A stretch of 64,000 bases of DNA, from IMG/VR virus record IMGVR_UViG_3300034117_002447, positions 62,001-126,000 of that record; one strand, given 5' to 3'. The position numbers and the translations under genes were made by a program. How positions within the stretch are numbered: the stretch's first letter is position 1; each line of letters begins with the position of its first letter. The notes below the pieces were generated by a model. The model made no database searches, was not told the DNA's origin, and saw nothing but the letters and a program-made list of their open reading frames with translations. This document shows positions 24,125-33,014 of this stretch, in pieces. The DNA comes from a virus.

Positions 24125-26047
24125 ATGAAAAAAATAATCTTTATTCTATTCGCACTAGTCACGTGCGCACTCTCTACTGGAGTTTATGCTCAAAGTGGAC
24201 CTCCTGCCCCAGGCGCAGGAATTTGGACAATCATTGATACGACATATCAAGTTGGTACAAGTACGCTAGGTCAGTCCAAAGCCAGAATCACGCTAAAGAA
24301 TGCAACTATCTCAAAATACACAGGTATTCAAACTCGAATATTTTACGATAAGGATGCATTTGCTAGTGCATCAGTTGCGCTAGTTGGATCGCCTACTAAC
24401 TTATATTTACAGTCAGTAGATAGTAATGCTACCGGTTACGTAACCCTTTCATTAGTGTATACTGGAAACAGCAGTACTTATACTCTAGCGGACGGTGAAA
24501 CCTTTGAAATAACCTTTACTCACGTTGCAGCTGCATCGTTTTATGCGTTACCCTCAATCAGTGCTCTTACGTTTAGTGGCGCAGCTTCTTTTACTACACT
24601 CGCTGCATCTCAGACAGGTTTAGATACTACTCTAAGCAAGCATAGCTACGGCGGTGTATGGGAACAGCCTACTTTAGACTTCCATGGTAAATTTACAAAC
24701 GTTACTGGAACTGGAGCAAAGAACTTAACTTTAGCTCTTGAGAAAAAGGTAAAAGCTGGAGGTACTTGGGGAACTCATGATACGTACGTAACTGACCTAA
24801 GTGGAAATTTTGCATTTAGCGAAATTATTGATACTACTTATTATGATGTACGCCTTGCAATTAAAGGTGATACGATGACGGTAGGAAACGTTATATCAAC
24901 AGCAGATGCTCAATTAATTAATCAATGGGTGTTAGGGTCAGCGACTCCTTCCGGATTCGACTTCTATACAGCAGATGTTAACGGTTCAACTAACGTAACA
25001 ATAACTGATGCATACGGAGTATTTGGTAGAATTGCTGGAAGATTCACTGAATGGCCTAATGCCGTTGAGGATGTTAAGTTCTTTACTGCTGCCCAATACA
25101 CAACAATCACAGGATCTCCATCGACTAACTATACTTCAACTTATGCTGGAGTAACAAACTTCTACTACGACATTTTACCAGGACAACCTGATTCAGTTCA
25201 ATATTACGTACTTGTTCCAGGAGATGCAAACGGTACGGGTTACAACATGGCTCGTTTAACGCCAATTGAAGTAATGATCAATCCACCGGCTGGAACCCCA
25301 GCTCAAACTGAAAACGTAATTGATATGACAGTTGAATACGATTTTCCAACGAGCTCAATTGAAGTTAATCTTCCTAATCTTTCTGTAAATTCAGGAAATC
25401 TAGTAGAAATACCGGTTACTGTTAAAACTGGAGGAAAGGATATTTCGTCTCTTCAATTAGCAATGTTATACGATCAGACCTTATTGGAATTTAAAGACAT
25501 TACTAACTCTGCTAAATCAATGCAGTGGATGTCTTCATTCAATCCAACTGGCGGAATTATCGAATGGGCCGGTTACGATCCATCAGCTAACAAAAGCTAC
25601 ATGATTCCAGATAATTATGAAGTTTTTAAATTGAGATTTATCGCACTTAAACCTCAAATTGATTGGGAGGCATCGCCTTTGTATACTTCTAGAAAATTCT
25701 CAGGAGACAATCAATCTAGGGATTTATCAATCACCGCAGCAAACGGCATCTTAATCGTTGCTAAAATGGCTGGACCTTCTGGTCAATTGGATAACTTTGA
25801 AATTACCGCATTTCCCAATCCAACTACTGGAGAGATAAGCTTTGACTTCTCAGTTAAGAATAGCGGAATGGTTAAGTTAGTAATCGTTGACCTAAACGGA
25901 TCAGAACAATTTGTTATACTTGATCAAGACATGCCAGCTGGAAAATACGTATACTCTTCCAATATTAATCAGTTAACTAGCGGATTATACGTTGCTTCTT
26001 TACAGGCAGTTGATCAAATTAACTCTACTAAAATCATAAAAAAATAA
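24125..26047 (+). CDS. secreted T9SS-sorted protein with cohesin- and dockerin-like domains
   Basis: 640 residues. Signal peptide 1-22 (ends VYAQ). Cohesin-like beta repeats around 25-170 and 415-530 (NLVEIPVTVKTGGKDISSLQL). A dockerin-like segment at about 270-330 (YTADVNGSTNVTITDAYGVFG). The last ~80 residues match a type IX secretion C-terminal sorting domain: FPNPTTGEISFDF, VIVDLNGSEQF, LTSGLYVASLQ, KIIKK. If real, the host T9SS exports it to the cell surface. Not a usual phage protein; possibly a late surface modifier or lysis aid. Confidence 0.8.
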   Translation: MKKIIFILFALVTCALSTGVYAQSGPPAPGAGIWTIIDTTYQVGTSTLGQSKARITLKNATISKYTGIQTRIFYDKDAFASASVALVGSPTNLYLQSVDSNATGYVTLSLVYTGNSSTYTLADGETFEITFTHVAAASFYALPSISALTFSGAASFTTLAASQTGLDTTLSKHSYGGVWEQPTLDFHGKFTNVTGTGAKNLTLALEKKVKAGGTWGTHDTYVTDLSGNFAFSEIIDTTYYDVRLAIKGDTMTVGNVISTADAQLINQWVLGSATPSGFDFYTADVNGSTNVTITDAYGVFGRIAGRFTEWPNAVEDVKFFTAAQYTTITGSPSTNYTSTYAGVTNFYYDILPGQPDSVQYYVLVPGDANGTGYNMARLTPIEVMINPPAGTPAQTENVIDMTVEYDFPTSSIEVNLPNLSVNSGNLVEIPVTVKTGGKDISSLQLAMLYDQTLLEFKDITNSAKSMQWMSSFNPTGGIIEWAGYDPSANKSYMIPDNYEVFKLRFIALKPQIDWEASPLYTSRKFSGDNQSRDLSITAANGILIVAKMAGPSGQLDNFEITAFPNPTTGEISFDFSVKNSGMVKLVIVDLNGSEQFVILDQDMPAGKYVYSSNINQLTSGLYVASLQAVDQINSTKIIKK

Positions 26048-26054
26048 ACAAACA

Positions 26055-26396
26055 ATGTCTGAGGAAACAAACGCAGCAGAAACAAATGATGGAACATGGT
26101 CAGGTCTTAAGAAGACCCTGATCGGTACGATCTCTACGGCAGTTTTAGCTGGAGGTACATGGCTTACAACTACTCTATTTAACGGAGGTGACCATGAAAA
26201 AGAAGAAACGAAAACTGAACAGGTTGCACCAGCAGCTCAACCAGTTATCAACGTTAATCTTGAAAACAATAATACAAATCAACAAAAACAATCAGGCGGA
26301 ACTAACACAGTAATCCGTGAGAGAGTTGTTGAGAAAGCTCCAGCTGAAAAACCAGCGGAAAAGAAGAAGAGCGAGTCTGAAGACGCTCCTTGGTAA
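26055..26396 (+). CDS. single-span membrane protein, holin candidate
   Basis: 113 residues: one membrane segment at about 21-41 (TLIGTISTAVLAGGTWLTTTLF) and a long hydrophilic Asn/Gln/Lys/Glu-rich tail. Position after the endolysin suggests a lysis role. Ends at a terminator. Confidence 0.5.
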   Translation: MSEETNAAETNDGTWSGLKKTLIGTISTAVLAGGTWLTTTLFNGGDHEKEETKTEQVAPAAQPVINVNLENNNTNQQKQSGGTNTVIRERVVEKAPAEKPAEKKKSESEDAPW

Positions 26397-26400
26397 TCAG

Positions 26401-26430
26401 AAGGCGGATTAACGTCCGCCTTTTTATTTT
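26401..26430 (+). terminator. rho-independent terminator
   Basis: GGCGGA/TCCGCC stem followed by TTTTT on plus, directly after the stop at 26396. Confidence 0.88.
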
Positions 26431-26457
26431 CAGAACTAAAAATAAACTACTACTACA

Positions 26458-26820
26458 ATGTCTAATTTGAAAAAATTATTAATCGGTGAATCTGCATACG
26501 TAAAGGTTGAAGACAAGAATCGCTTCTACTACATGCTACAACAAATGCAGTCAAACCGTTGGAAAATTACAGGAATCGTTCTATTTCTTTTCTTCTTTAT
26601 TATTGCTGGAATTAATTCAGCTGTATTTTTTGGAGTAACAATCGCAGAAGATTGGAAAGAATTACTACTTCTTTTATTGGGAGCCTTTGTTGGTAACCTA
26701 AATAAAGTAGTTGACTACTGGTTCAATTCAGAAGATCGTGATAAAATGTTAATTCAAAAGGTTGACGAAGAAGATGGAGTATCTCTTTCTAATACTACTT
26801 CAAATAACGTAACCGAATAA
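26458..26820 (+). CDS. two-span membrane protein, holin candidate
   Basis: 120 residues with two hydrophobic stretches (about 39-60 and 68-84: GIVLFLFFFIIAGINSAVFF and LLLLLLGAFVGNL) and a charged C-terminus. Size and topology fit a class II holin, but the operon context of exported proteins leaves other roles open. Confidence 0.5.
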   Translation: MSNLKKLLIGESAYVKVEDKNRFYYMLQQMQSNRWKITGIVLFLFFFIIAGINSAVFFGVTIAEDWKELLLLLLGAFVGNLNKVVDYWFNSEDRDKMLIQKVDEEDGVSLSNTTSNNVTE

Positions 26821-26822
26821 TC

Positions 26823-27542
26823 ATGAAGAGATTAGCACTTATCTTAATAATGCTTTTCTCAGTAAGCTTATGTATTGCTCAGCCTGGTTCAATCAAGACT
26901 GAGCAGTACCGAGCTTCTTTTGAAAAGAAGATGTCAATTGACTCTGTTCCGGAATATACTGACACAATTAAAATTCCTATTCAATTATTAAAGATTGGAA
27001 TTAATGAGGAGCTTTACGAAATGTATCCTGAGTTAAAGGATAAACGGGTTGGTCTTGGTGTAACAAATATTGTATTGGAATATTTGGAATACACAAACCG
27101 TTTTGTATTTACTGAAGACAAACTTGAAATTAAAGAGAGAATGATTAGTCAATTTAAAGCGTCTGATAAAGGATTCACTGAGAATAAACTAGACGGCCGT
27201 GGTAAAATCAAGTTAGCAAAATACTTTGTCTATATTGAAGTTTACGATTTCTCTGTATCAGAAGATGAAGTCGTTAGAATAAACGGCGAGTCTAAAACAA
27301 CTCAAACAACTCGACTGGGTTTACAGGTAAAATTCGTTGATGCTGAGACTGGAGAAGTTCTAGTTGGTTCAGGATTAGGCGAAGCTTCCACTATTAAAAC
27401 CGTTTCTATTTTAGATGGAGTGGACGATAGTGAAATTAAATTTAACCAATCTACCATTGGTATTACAACTAAAAAGGCGTTAGAGACAGCATCGTCTAGG
27501 ATAGTGGTGAGAATGATTAAGAAGAATATCTTCAAAAATTAA
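26823..27542 (+). CDS. CsgG-like exported protein
   Basis: 239 residues with signal peptide 1-19 (LCIAQ). The body resembles CsgG-family curli secretion lipoproteins: VGLGVTNIVLEYLEYTNRF, FTEDKLEIKERM, VKFVDAETGEVL, TTKKALETASSRI. The lipobox Cys of true CsgG is not obvious (Cys17 is followed by IAQ). CsgG forms an outer-membrane pore. The C-terminal half also resembles the product of 30718..31191. Confidence 0.65.
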   Translation: MKRLALILIMLFSVSLCIAQPGSIKTEQYRASFEKKMSIDSVPEYTDTIKIPIQLLKIGINEELYEMYPELKDKRVGLGVTNIVLEYLEYTNRFVFTEDKLEIKERMISQFKASDKGFTENKLDGRGKIKLAKYFVYIEVYDFSVSEDEVVRINGESKTTQTTRLGLQVKFVDAETGEVLVGSGLGEASTIKTVSILDGVDDSEIKFNQSTIGITTKKALETASSRIVVRMIKKNIFKN

Positions 27543-27556
27543 AATATGAAACGCAA

Positions 27557-29227
27557 ATGTATGTTAAAAAAATTATACTGCTTATTGCGTGGATCTTAGT
27601 ATCGTCATTGGGAATGGCTCAAACCTTTTCCTACAATTACACTGATCCATGTACTGGAATAAACAAAACAATACAAGTTCCATCAAACGGAATAACAGTA
27701 ACCTATTACGGTCAAGTAAATACATTTCAACCAACGGATTTTTACAATGGAGGTTTTGAGACATGGGCTCAAGGCGTTTATTCTTCCTTTGGTAATAACA
27801 ACCCATGTGCAAGTTTAGTAGGAATGCCTACTTCAGTTAATATAGCACAAAATACAGCAATTAGTTTTCTAGGAATAGTAAACTCATTATCGGCTCTATC
27901 TGATATGGCTGGCGGATCAAGTAATATGATTGGCGGAACTGTCTCTAGTGTACAAAATTCCTCCAAGTCAAAGGGTAACTCCAAAAATAAAGGCGGGGCG
28001 GATAAACCTGCAGAAAATAGTACTTCAACAAATGCACAATCTAATGGAAGTACTGGTGGTAGCTCTAACTCTGGGACCACTAGTAACAATGGGAGCTCTA
28101 CTAGCAGTAGTGGATCTTCTACGACACAGGGCTCACAGACTCAAGGTTCGAACGAAACTGGCTCGACAAGCAGCGGAGGATCTGGAGAACCAGGATCAAC
28201 TGCCGGTAACGGAACAGCTGGGTCTCAAGCTGGCAATGGAACCTCTGGGTCTCAAGCAGGTGGATCAACCACTGGAAGCGGTTCAACGACCGGCTCAACT
28301 ACCGGAAGCGGTTCAACGACCGGCTCAACTACCGGAAGCGGATCAACAACCGGCAACGGAACTACCGGATCTCAAGCTAGCGGATCAACTTCAAATAGCG
28401 GCAATGTTAATGGAGGCGGGTCTGGAACGACCGCTGGCTCTGGAACAAGCGGCTCAAATAATCAGTCAACGCCAACTTCTGAAACAGAAGCAGGTGGAAA
28501 AACTAACTTAATTGGCGGATCAGTTGGTTCAGTACAGGAATCAACTTCCGCAGGTGGAGGAGCAGCCGGTGCCTCTAATAAAAATGGGAATCGACCTAGT
28601 ATTTTAGCAAGCAGCGATTTCGTTGGATTCAATTTTAAAAATTCAGATGTTACAGTTGGAGGAAAGGTCACTGGAGGTTACTCATCAATGAGATGGGACG
28701 GAAAGAGATCTCACGGAATTAGTGCAGACTATACGACTGCTATAAAGGGTCCAAATATTACAGGCTTTTATGCATTCATGAATAAGCGAAGAATAGATTT
28801 AATCTCTACATCGCTTACTATTGGTTTTGAAAGACAAATGACTGTCTATGGAACATTAGCAGTAGGTCAAATGTGGACTCTAAATAAGCCGAAAAACCTA
28901 AAAGCTCTTTATATGCTAACCGGTTCAGTCGGCCAAGTATCAGGGACTGCTTTTATAGGAACTGCTGCTATTGCTGGAGGAATGTATGACTGGAAAATCT
29001 CTAAGAGAATTTCAGTAAAAATGTTATGTTTGTACGTGTATGCCCCATACGTTAGTTACTATAATGATGTTCTATTAAAATCACCACATGTGGTTTTACC
29101 TATTATGGGAACTAATATCGGGATAACTAAACGATTTAAGCTTAACATAAACGCCGGTGGAGCTTGGGCGATTAATGAATCCACATTAAACTATACCATC
29201 ATGCTGGGAACTCGCATGCTATTATGA
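27557..29227 (+). CDS. exported protein with Gly/Ser/Thr repeat linker and beta-barrel-like end
   Basis: 556 residues. Signal peptide 1-21 (GMAQ). Residues about 135-315 are Gly/Ser/Thr/Asn repeats (GSGSTTGSTT units). The same phrase, NxIGG(T/S)V(S/G)SVQ, stands on both sides of the linker. The last ~200 residues alternate like an outer-membrane beta-barrel and end TLNYTIMLGTRMLL. The long plus-strand ORF 27930-28511 in another frame is a shadow of the repeat. Confidence 0.65.
   Translation: MYVKKIILLIAWILVSSLGMAQTFSYNYTDPCTGINKTIQVPSNGITVTYYGQVNTFQPTDFYNGGFETWAQGVYSSFGNNNPCASLVGMPTSVNIAQNTAISFLGIVNSLSALSDMAGGSSNMIGGTVSSVQNSSKSKGNSKNKGGADKPAENSTSTNAQSNGSTGGSSNSGTTSNNGSSTSSSGSSTTQGSQTQGSNETGSTSSGGSGEPGSTAGNGTAGSQAGNGTSGSQAGGSTTGSGSTTGSTTGSGSTTGSTTGSGSTTGNGTTGSQASGSTSNSGNVNGGGSGTTAGSGTSGSNNQSTPTSETEAGGKTNLIGGSVGSVQESTSAGGGAAGASNKNGNRPSILASSDFVGFNFKNSDVTVGGKVTGGYSSMRWDGKRSHGISADYTTAIKGPNITGFYAFMNKRRIDLISTSLTIGFERQMTVYGTLAVGQMWTLNKPKNLKALYMLTGSVGQVSGTAFIGTAAIAGGMYDWKISKRISVKMLCLYVYAPYVSYYNDVLLKSPHVVLPIMGTNIGITKRFKLNINAGGAWAINESTLNYTIMLGTRMLL
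28265..28350 (+). repeat. 30-bp tandem repeat inside the Gly/Ser linker
   Basis: GGAAGCGGTTCAACGACC followed by GGCTCAACTACC is repeated almost exactly two and a half times. It encodes GSGSTTGSTT and may vary in copy number. Confidence 0.8.
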
Positions 29228-30402
29228 GAAAGTTTATCATCACACTAATTGCTACATTGATTATAGGGTCGGTGTATGCTCAACCATTTACTTATTCAGG
29301 ATATGTTTATGGAGCTAATGGTCAAGGCTTACAAAATATACCAGTCTTGCTATACGGCAAAAGGATTGTTCAATATGAAGTAACTTTTCCTACTTATCCG
29401 ACTTCTCCTAGTTATACAACCGGTACCGTAATTCCATCATCGGACGATGCTACACATGGACCATTTAATATAGGATTTAGTTTTACCTACTTTGGAAATA
29501 CGTATACTCAATTTTACGTTGGATCAAATGGATGGATCGGGTTTAGCTCGGGCCAAACAACTGGATATACTGCAGCCTTTATTCCAAATGCAGGGTCTCC
29601 ATTAAACGCAATTTTAGCGGATTGGGAGGACTTATTTCCTGGATCAGCTAACATCAGATACGTAACATCAGGAACATCGCCCAATAGATCGTTGACTGTC
29701 TCTTTTAATGCAGTTCCGCATTATGGGTGTAGAACAAATCTACACACATTTCAGTTCATTCTATATGAAACGTCGAATTTAATAGATATAAATTATGCCT
29801 CAAAACCTTTATGTGGTAGTAATAACGCGACCGCCGGTCTAATATCAACTTCTTCGTCAACGGTTGTTCCAGTCGGTGGAAAGAATGCATCTCAATGGAG
29901 CGCAACTAATTATTCAGTTAGATTTACACCAGCTTCACCGGAAACTACATTCAGCATAAAGGGAACATATTACACTAATTCGTTGGGTCTATATTCAATG
30001 GTACCTAATTTAGATGACGCGTCCCATGATTTCCAAATTAGATTAGAAAATCTGACTATTAGTAATCCAATATCAACTGCTGCTCAATACCCTATTCAAA
30101 TGTTATTATACTCGGTGATGCCAAGCTCTAAATTGTATTATACAATGGACGTTAATCAAGATACTCGGTTTAATGTAACGGATTCCTATTGCATATTCGG
30201 TAAAATTTCAGGTAGATTTCCAAATTGGATAAATGCATATCCGTCGTATCGGATATTTACGCCAGCTCAATGGACAACTATTAATTCCGGGACAAGTGAT
30301 CTACGCTCCAGTATACCAGGAGTTCAATCAATGATTATTTCAACACCAACTAATGGAGGAACTACTAGCTTTTATCTGTTACGGACTGGCTATACACAAT
30401 AA
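29224..30402 (+). CDS. secreted protein sharing a domain with the T9SS-tagged protein
   Basis: 392 residues; signal peptide 1-19 (VYAQ). Carboxypeptidase-regulatory-like start (YSGYVYGANGQGLQNIPV), nidogen-like stretch (FNIGFSFTYFGNTY, VGSNGWIGF, LADWEDL). C-terminal dockerin-like segment MDVNQDTRFNVTDSYCIFGKI and a following GRF-W-NA-FTPAQWTTI pattern also found in 24125..26047. It lacks the sorting domain. ATG overlaps the stop of the previous gene. Confidence 0.68.
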   Translation: MRKFIITLIATLIIGSVYAQPFTYSGYVYGANGQGLQNIPVLLYGKRIVQYEVTFPTYPTSPSYTTGTVIPSSDDATHGPFNIGFSFTYFGNTYTQFYVGSNGWIGFSSGQTTGYTAAFIPNAGSPLNAILADWEDLFPGSANIRYVTSGTSPNRSLTVSFNAVPHYGCRTNLHTFQFILYETSNLIDINYASKPLCGSNNATAGLISTSSSTVVPVGGKNASQWSATNYSVRFTPASPETTFSIKGTYYTNSLGLYSMVPNLDDASHDFQIRLENLTISNPISTAAQYPIQMLLYSVMPSSKLYYTMDVNQDTRFNVTDSYCIFGKISGRFPNWINAYPSYRIFTPAQWTTINSGTSDLRSSIPGVQSMIISTPTNGGTTSFYLLRTGYTQ

Positions 30403-30422
30403 ATAAAAAAAACAAATTAAAT

Positions 30423-30704
30423 ATGGCAGAAGAAACAAACCCTACTTCAGGATTTACGGATACCTTCTTTTCTAAACTAAAAGAACAATCATTTACCATC
30501 GTACTTATGATAGCGGTTATTTGGTATCAAGGCGTGATGATGGAAGAGCGTGTAGCGTATTGGCAAAAACTATATGAAGCACAAAAAGCCTATACTGAGC
30601 AAACAGTAAAGGATGATAAACAAATTATGCTCGATCGAATACAATACTTACAAGACCAACGTGATAAATACGTTGAGGATGCAATAATTGAACTAAAAAA
30701 ATAA
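30423..30704 (+). CDS. membrane protein with coiled coil
   Basis: 93 residues: one membrane span at about 24-40 (SFTIVLMIAVIWYQGV), then a charged helix (EQTVKDDKQIMLDRIQYLQ). Resembles an inner-membrane spanin or a small scaffold; no certainty. Confidence 0.5.
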   Translation: MAEETNPTSGFTDTFFSKLKEQSFTIVLMIAVIWYQGVMMEERVAYWQKLYEAQKAYTEQTVKDDKQIMLDRIQYLQDQRDKYVEDAIIELKK

Positions 30705-30717
30705 TAAATTTTATAAG

Positions 30718-31191
30718 ATGAAGAAGTTTATTTTATTGCTTGCAGTTTTACTATTGGTACAGCTGCTGGCTTTTTCGCAAACTAGCCCAATTCACATGTG
30801 TATTAAAATAGACACAGTATATTCTACCGCAAAGGTTAGGGAATTAGGAAACCGTGATATTCGGTTTGGTGTAAAGCAAATAGCAGAAGACCTACTTTCT
30901 TCTAAATACTGTCTATCTGATGCAGGATCCCCAATTAAGATTGAGATCTATTATTTCGGTATTCCTAAAAGTACCATACGTATTGCTGGAATAGAAAAGA
31001 CTGAGCAGGTTACACAAGTCGCTGTTCGAATTTATTATAACGGGCAAAAGTACGAAGGGACTGGCGAGTCTGAGACTGAGGTGAGAGCCGTAATGATTGA
31101 ATTGGAAGAGGGTGCTATGCCGTTTTCTAAAATGACAGTATCTAATTCTATCAAAAAAGCACTTGAACAATGTATTTTAAAAATGCCTTAA
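30718..31191 (+). CDS. exported protein, CsgG-related half
   Basis: 157 residues with signal peptide (LLAFSQ). IEIYYFGIPKSTIRIAGIEK-like region and SNSIKKALEQ parallel IEVYDFSVSEDEVVRING and TTKKALETA of the CsgG-like protein, so the two look like divergent paralogues. Periplasmic or outer-membrane role inferred. Confidence 0.55.
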   Translation: MKKFILLLAVLLLVQLLAFSQTSPIHMCIKIDTVYSTAKVRELGNRDIRFGVKQIAEDLLSSKYCLSDAGSPIKIEIYYFGIPKSTIRIAGIEKTEQVTQVAVRIYYNGQKYEGTGESETEVRAVMIELEEGAMPFSKMTVSNSIKKALEQCILKMP

Positions 31192-31637
31192 TTGTATTAA
31201 TATTAACGATTCCAGTATTTGGATTTTCTCAAATAGTAATAGACGATGTCGGAGACGGCTGGAAGGCTAGAGTCGAGAGGGCTATTTTACTTGTAAAAGA
31301 TACTGACTCAGTTAGTTACCAAACTCTGATTACGAATTGTAAACGAATTGAGTTTATAATGGGCGATAGATCTACTAACCTTCCACCCAATACTATTGTG
31401 ATTAATACAAAGGACGTAACTAGTCCGTCTATTAATAATTTAGCGGCCGTATTGGTGCATGAGTCGTATCACCTGTACTTATGGAATAACTTGATTAAGT
31501 TTACAGCAAGAGAAGAGGAGCTCATGTGTTACATGCATGAATATAATTTTTTATGTAAGTTAACTGATGTCGAGGACTGGTTATTCCTAAATGCAGTTAA
31601 CCAAATAATACAGTTAAAAAATACACGTAACAAATAA
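31170..31637 (+). CDS. exported zinc metallopeptidase-like protein
   Basis: 155 residues; signal peptide 1-20 (GFSQ). Zinc site VLVHESYHLYL (HExxH), followed downstream by EEELMCYMHEYNF as a possible third ligand region. Overlaps its neighbours. A periplasmic protease could aid lysis or processing of the exported set. Confidence 0.65.
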   Translation: MYFKNALIVLILTIPVFGFSQIVIDDVGDGWKARVERAILLVKDTDSVSYQTLITNCKRIEFIMGDRSTNLPPNTIVINTKDVTSPSINNLAAVLVHESYHLYLWNNLIKFTAREEELMCYMHEYNFLCKLTDVEDWLFLNAVNQIIQLKNTRNK

Positions 31638-32380
31638 TGAAGTTTATATTAACGATACTATTACTGACAGTCTCATTACCTGTATTTAGTCAAATTAAAA
31701 AATCAATATCGGTTGGAGGAGATGGAACTAGGGGAAACTTTAGTGCAATTGGTATTACAACGAAAGCTGAATTAAAAAGAGATACTGGATCGTATCAATG
31801 GAATCTAAATACTACTTACCGTTGGAGCAAGCAATCCGCGTATGGAAAATCTGAAATGACTCAGTACGAAAATGAAGTCTACTTGACTGGAAATATTTCA
31901 AAACAGATAGGTAAGTTTAAAGTTATTGGATTTACTGAAGATGAGAGATCATACATGAGAAAAATAGATCTTCGAAGCTCAGCTGGTTTGGGATTAGGCG
32001 TATCAATTATCAAGAATAAGAAGTTCGATATTGTTTTCTCTGAAGTAATTTTGCCAGAGTATTTTTGGTCCAGCATTAAGGTTTCAAATAATAACTTTAC
32101 AGTAAGAGCATCATCTAGACTTAGAGCAAATTACGAAAGCGGATTGATTAAGATCTCGTCAGTTACTCTATTTCAGCCAGCAATTTATTCAAGCAGAGAA
32201 GTTTCTTTTCTAGATAATTTAAACATGCGAAGTACAAACACAATCGCACTTAAGATTAAAAAGAATTTAGAAATAGGATTAGTTTATACGTATAGCTATC
32301 AAGGTTACCCTCATTACATAACAGACTCAGTTAATCCTTCTCAGGAAACTGCGTCAGTTCTTTTAAAGTATATCTTTTAA
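31637..32380 (+). CDS. outer-membrane beta-barrel protein (DUF481-like)
   Basis: 247 residues; signal peptide 1-18 (PVFSQ). Alternating beta pattern throughout with a C-terminal aromatic end (ASVLLKYIF), typical of Omp assembly signals. Resembles DUF481 proteins. Last gene of the plus-strand block; the convergent minus gene stops one base away. Confidence 0.65.
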   Translation: MKFILTILLLTVSLPVFSQIKKSISVGGDGTRGNFSAIGITTKAELKRDTGSYQWNLNTTYRWSKQSAYGKSEMTQYENEVYLTGNISKQIGKFKVIGFTEDERSYMRKIDLRSSAGLGLGVSIIKNKKFDIVFSEVILPEYFWSSIKVSNNNFTVRASSRLRANYESGLIKISSVTLFQPAIYSSREVSFLDNLNMRSTNTIALKIKKNLEIGLVYTYSYQGYPHYITDSVNPSQETASVLLKYIF

Positions 32381-32557
32381 TTACTCGAAAGTAATTTCAT
32401 TTACTTTAACGTATTCAATAAGAGCAGCTTCAGCTGCTTCTTTGGTTTTAAATGGGCCTGCCACTAGGACCTGATCAAATTCAGTAGGGTCAGTTACGTT
32501 CCACTCTCCGGAAAGCGTTTCATAAACGAATGAGTCTAAGATTTCTTGAGTTATCAT
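32381..32557 (-). CDS. small acidic protein
   Basis: 58 residues from MITQEI (32557), one base after the upstream stop. A beta/alpha pattern (VAGPFKTKEAAEAALIEYV) like small SPOR-type folds, but too short to assign. Confidence 0.5.
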   Translation of the reverse strand: MITQEILDSFVYETLSGEWNVTDPTEFDQVLVAGPFKTKEAAEAALIEYVKVNEITFE

Positions 32558-32558
32558 G

Positions 32559-33014
32559 TTATTTGTTTTTATTTTTACGAGTTGACATTTCGTCTGGATC
32601 AAGTAGAGCTCTGCCGAATTCCTTAACTCGATCAGTGTATCTAACTTTGACTCCTTCGCTAATTGCTAGGGAATTACCCTCATCGTCAATCCGAACGAAT
32701 TTTATATTTGTGTGAGTAACTACTGTTTGAACTCCAGTGTAAACATTATGCTTACGAACTTCAATGTATAGAGTAACTGAAGTTGTTCCAAACGCCTTTA
32801 CTGATCCGTATATTTTTATAATATTACCGACCTTTACTGGCTTTGAAAAAACCAGCTCGTCAATTTTTAGGGTTACTACTCGTTGGGTGTCGCATATTTG
32901 AGATGCATAACTTGCAGCAGCATCGTCAATAATAGAAAGGATAATTCCACCAAACATATTATTGTGGACACCAATATCTCCTTGCTTGCAAATGTATGTA
33001 CTAATTAATTCCAT
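32559..33014 (-). CDS. hotdog-fold acyl-CoA thioesterase-like protein
   Basis: 151 residues. GDIGVHNNMFGGIILSIIDDAAA, VVTLKIDELVFSKPVKVGN and VTLYIEVRKHN follow the YciA-type thioesterase pattern with Asp in the catalytic helix. Unusual in a phage; may act on host acyl-CoA. Overlaps the upstream gene by 10 bases. Confidence 0.7.
   Translation of the reverse strand: MELISTYICKQGDIGVHNNMFGGIILSIIDDAAASYASQICDTQRVVTLKIDELVFSKPVKVGNIIKIYGSVKAFGTTSVTLYIEVRKHNVYTGVQTVVTHTNIKFVRIDDEGNSLAISEGVKVRYTDRVKEFGRALLDPDEMSTRKNKNK

Noticed and set aside
27930-28511. 193-residue plus-strand frame
   Set aside because: Out-of-frame reading of the Gly/Ser/Thr repeat of the exported protein at 27557.
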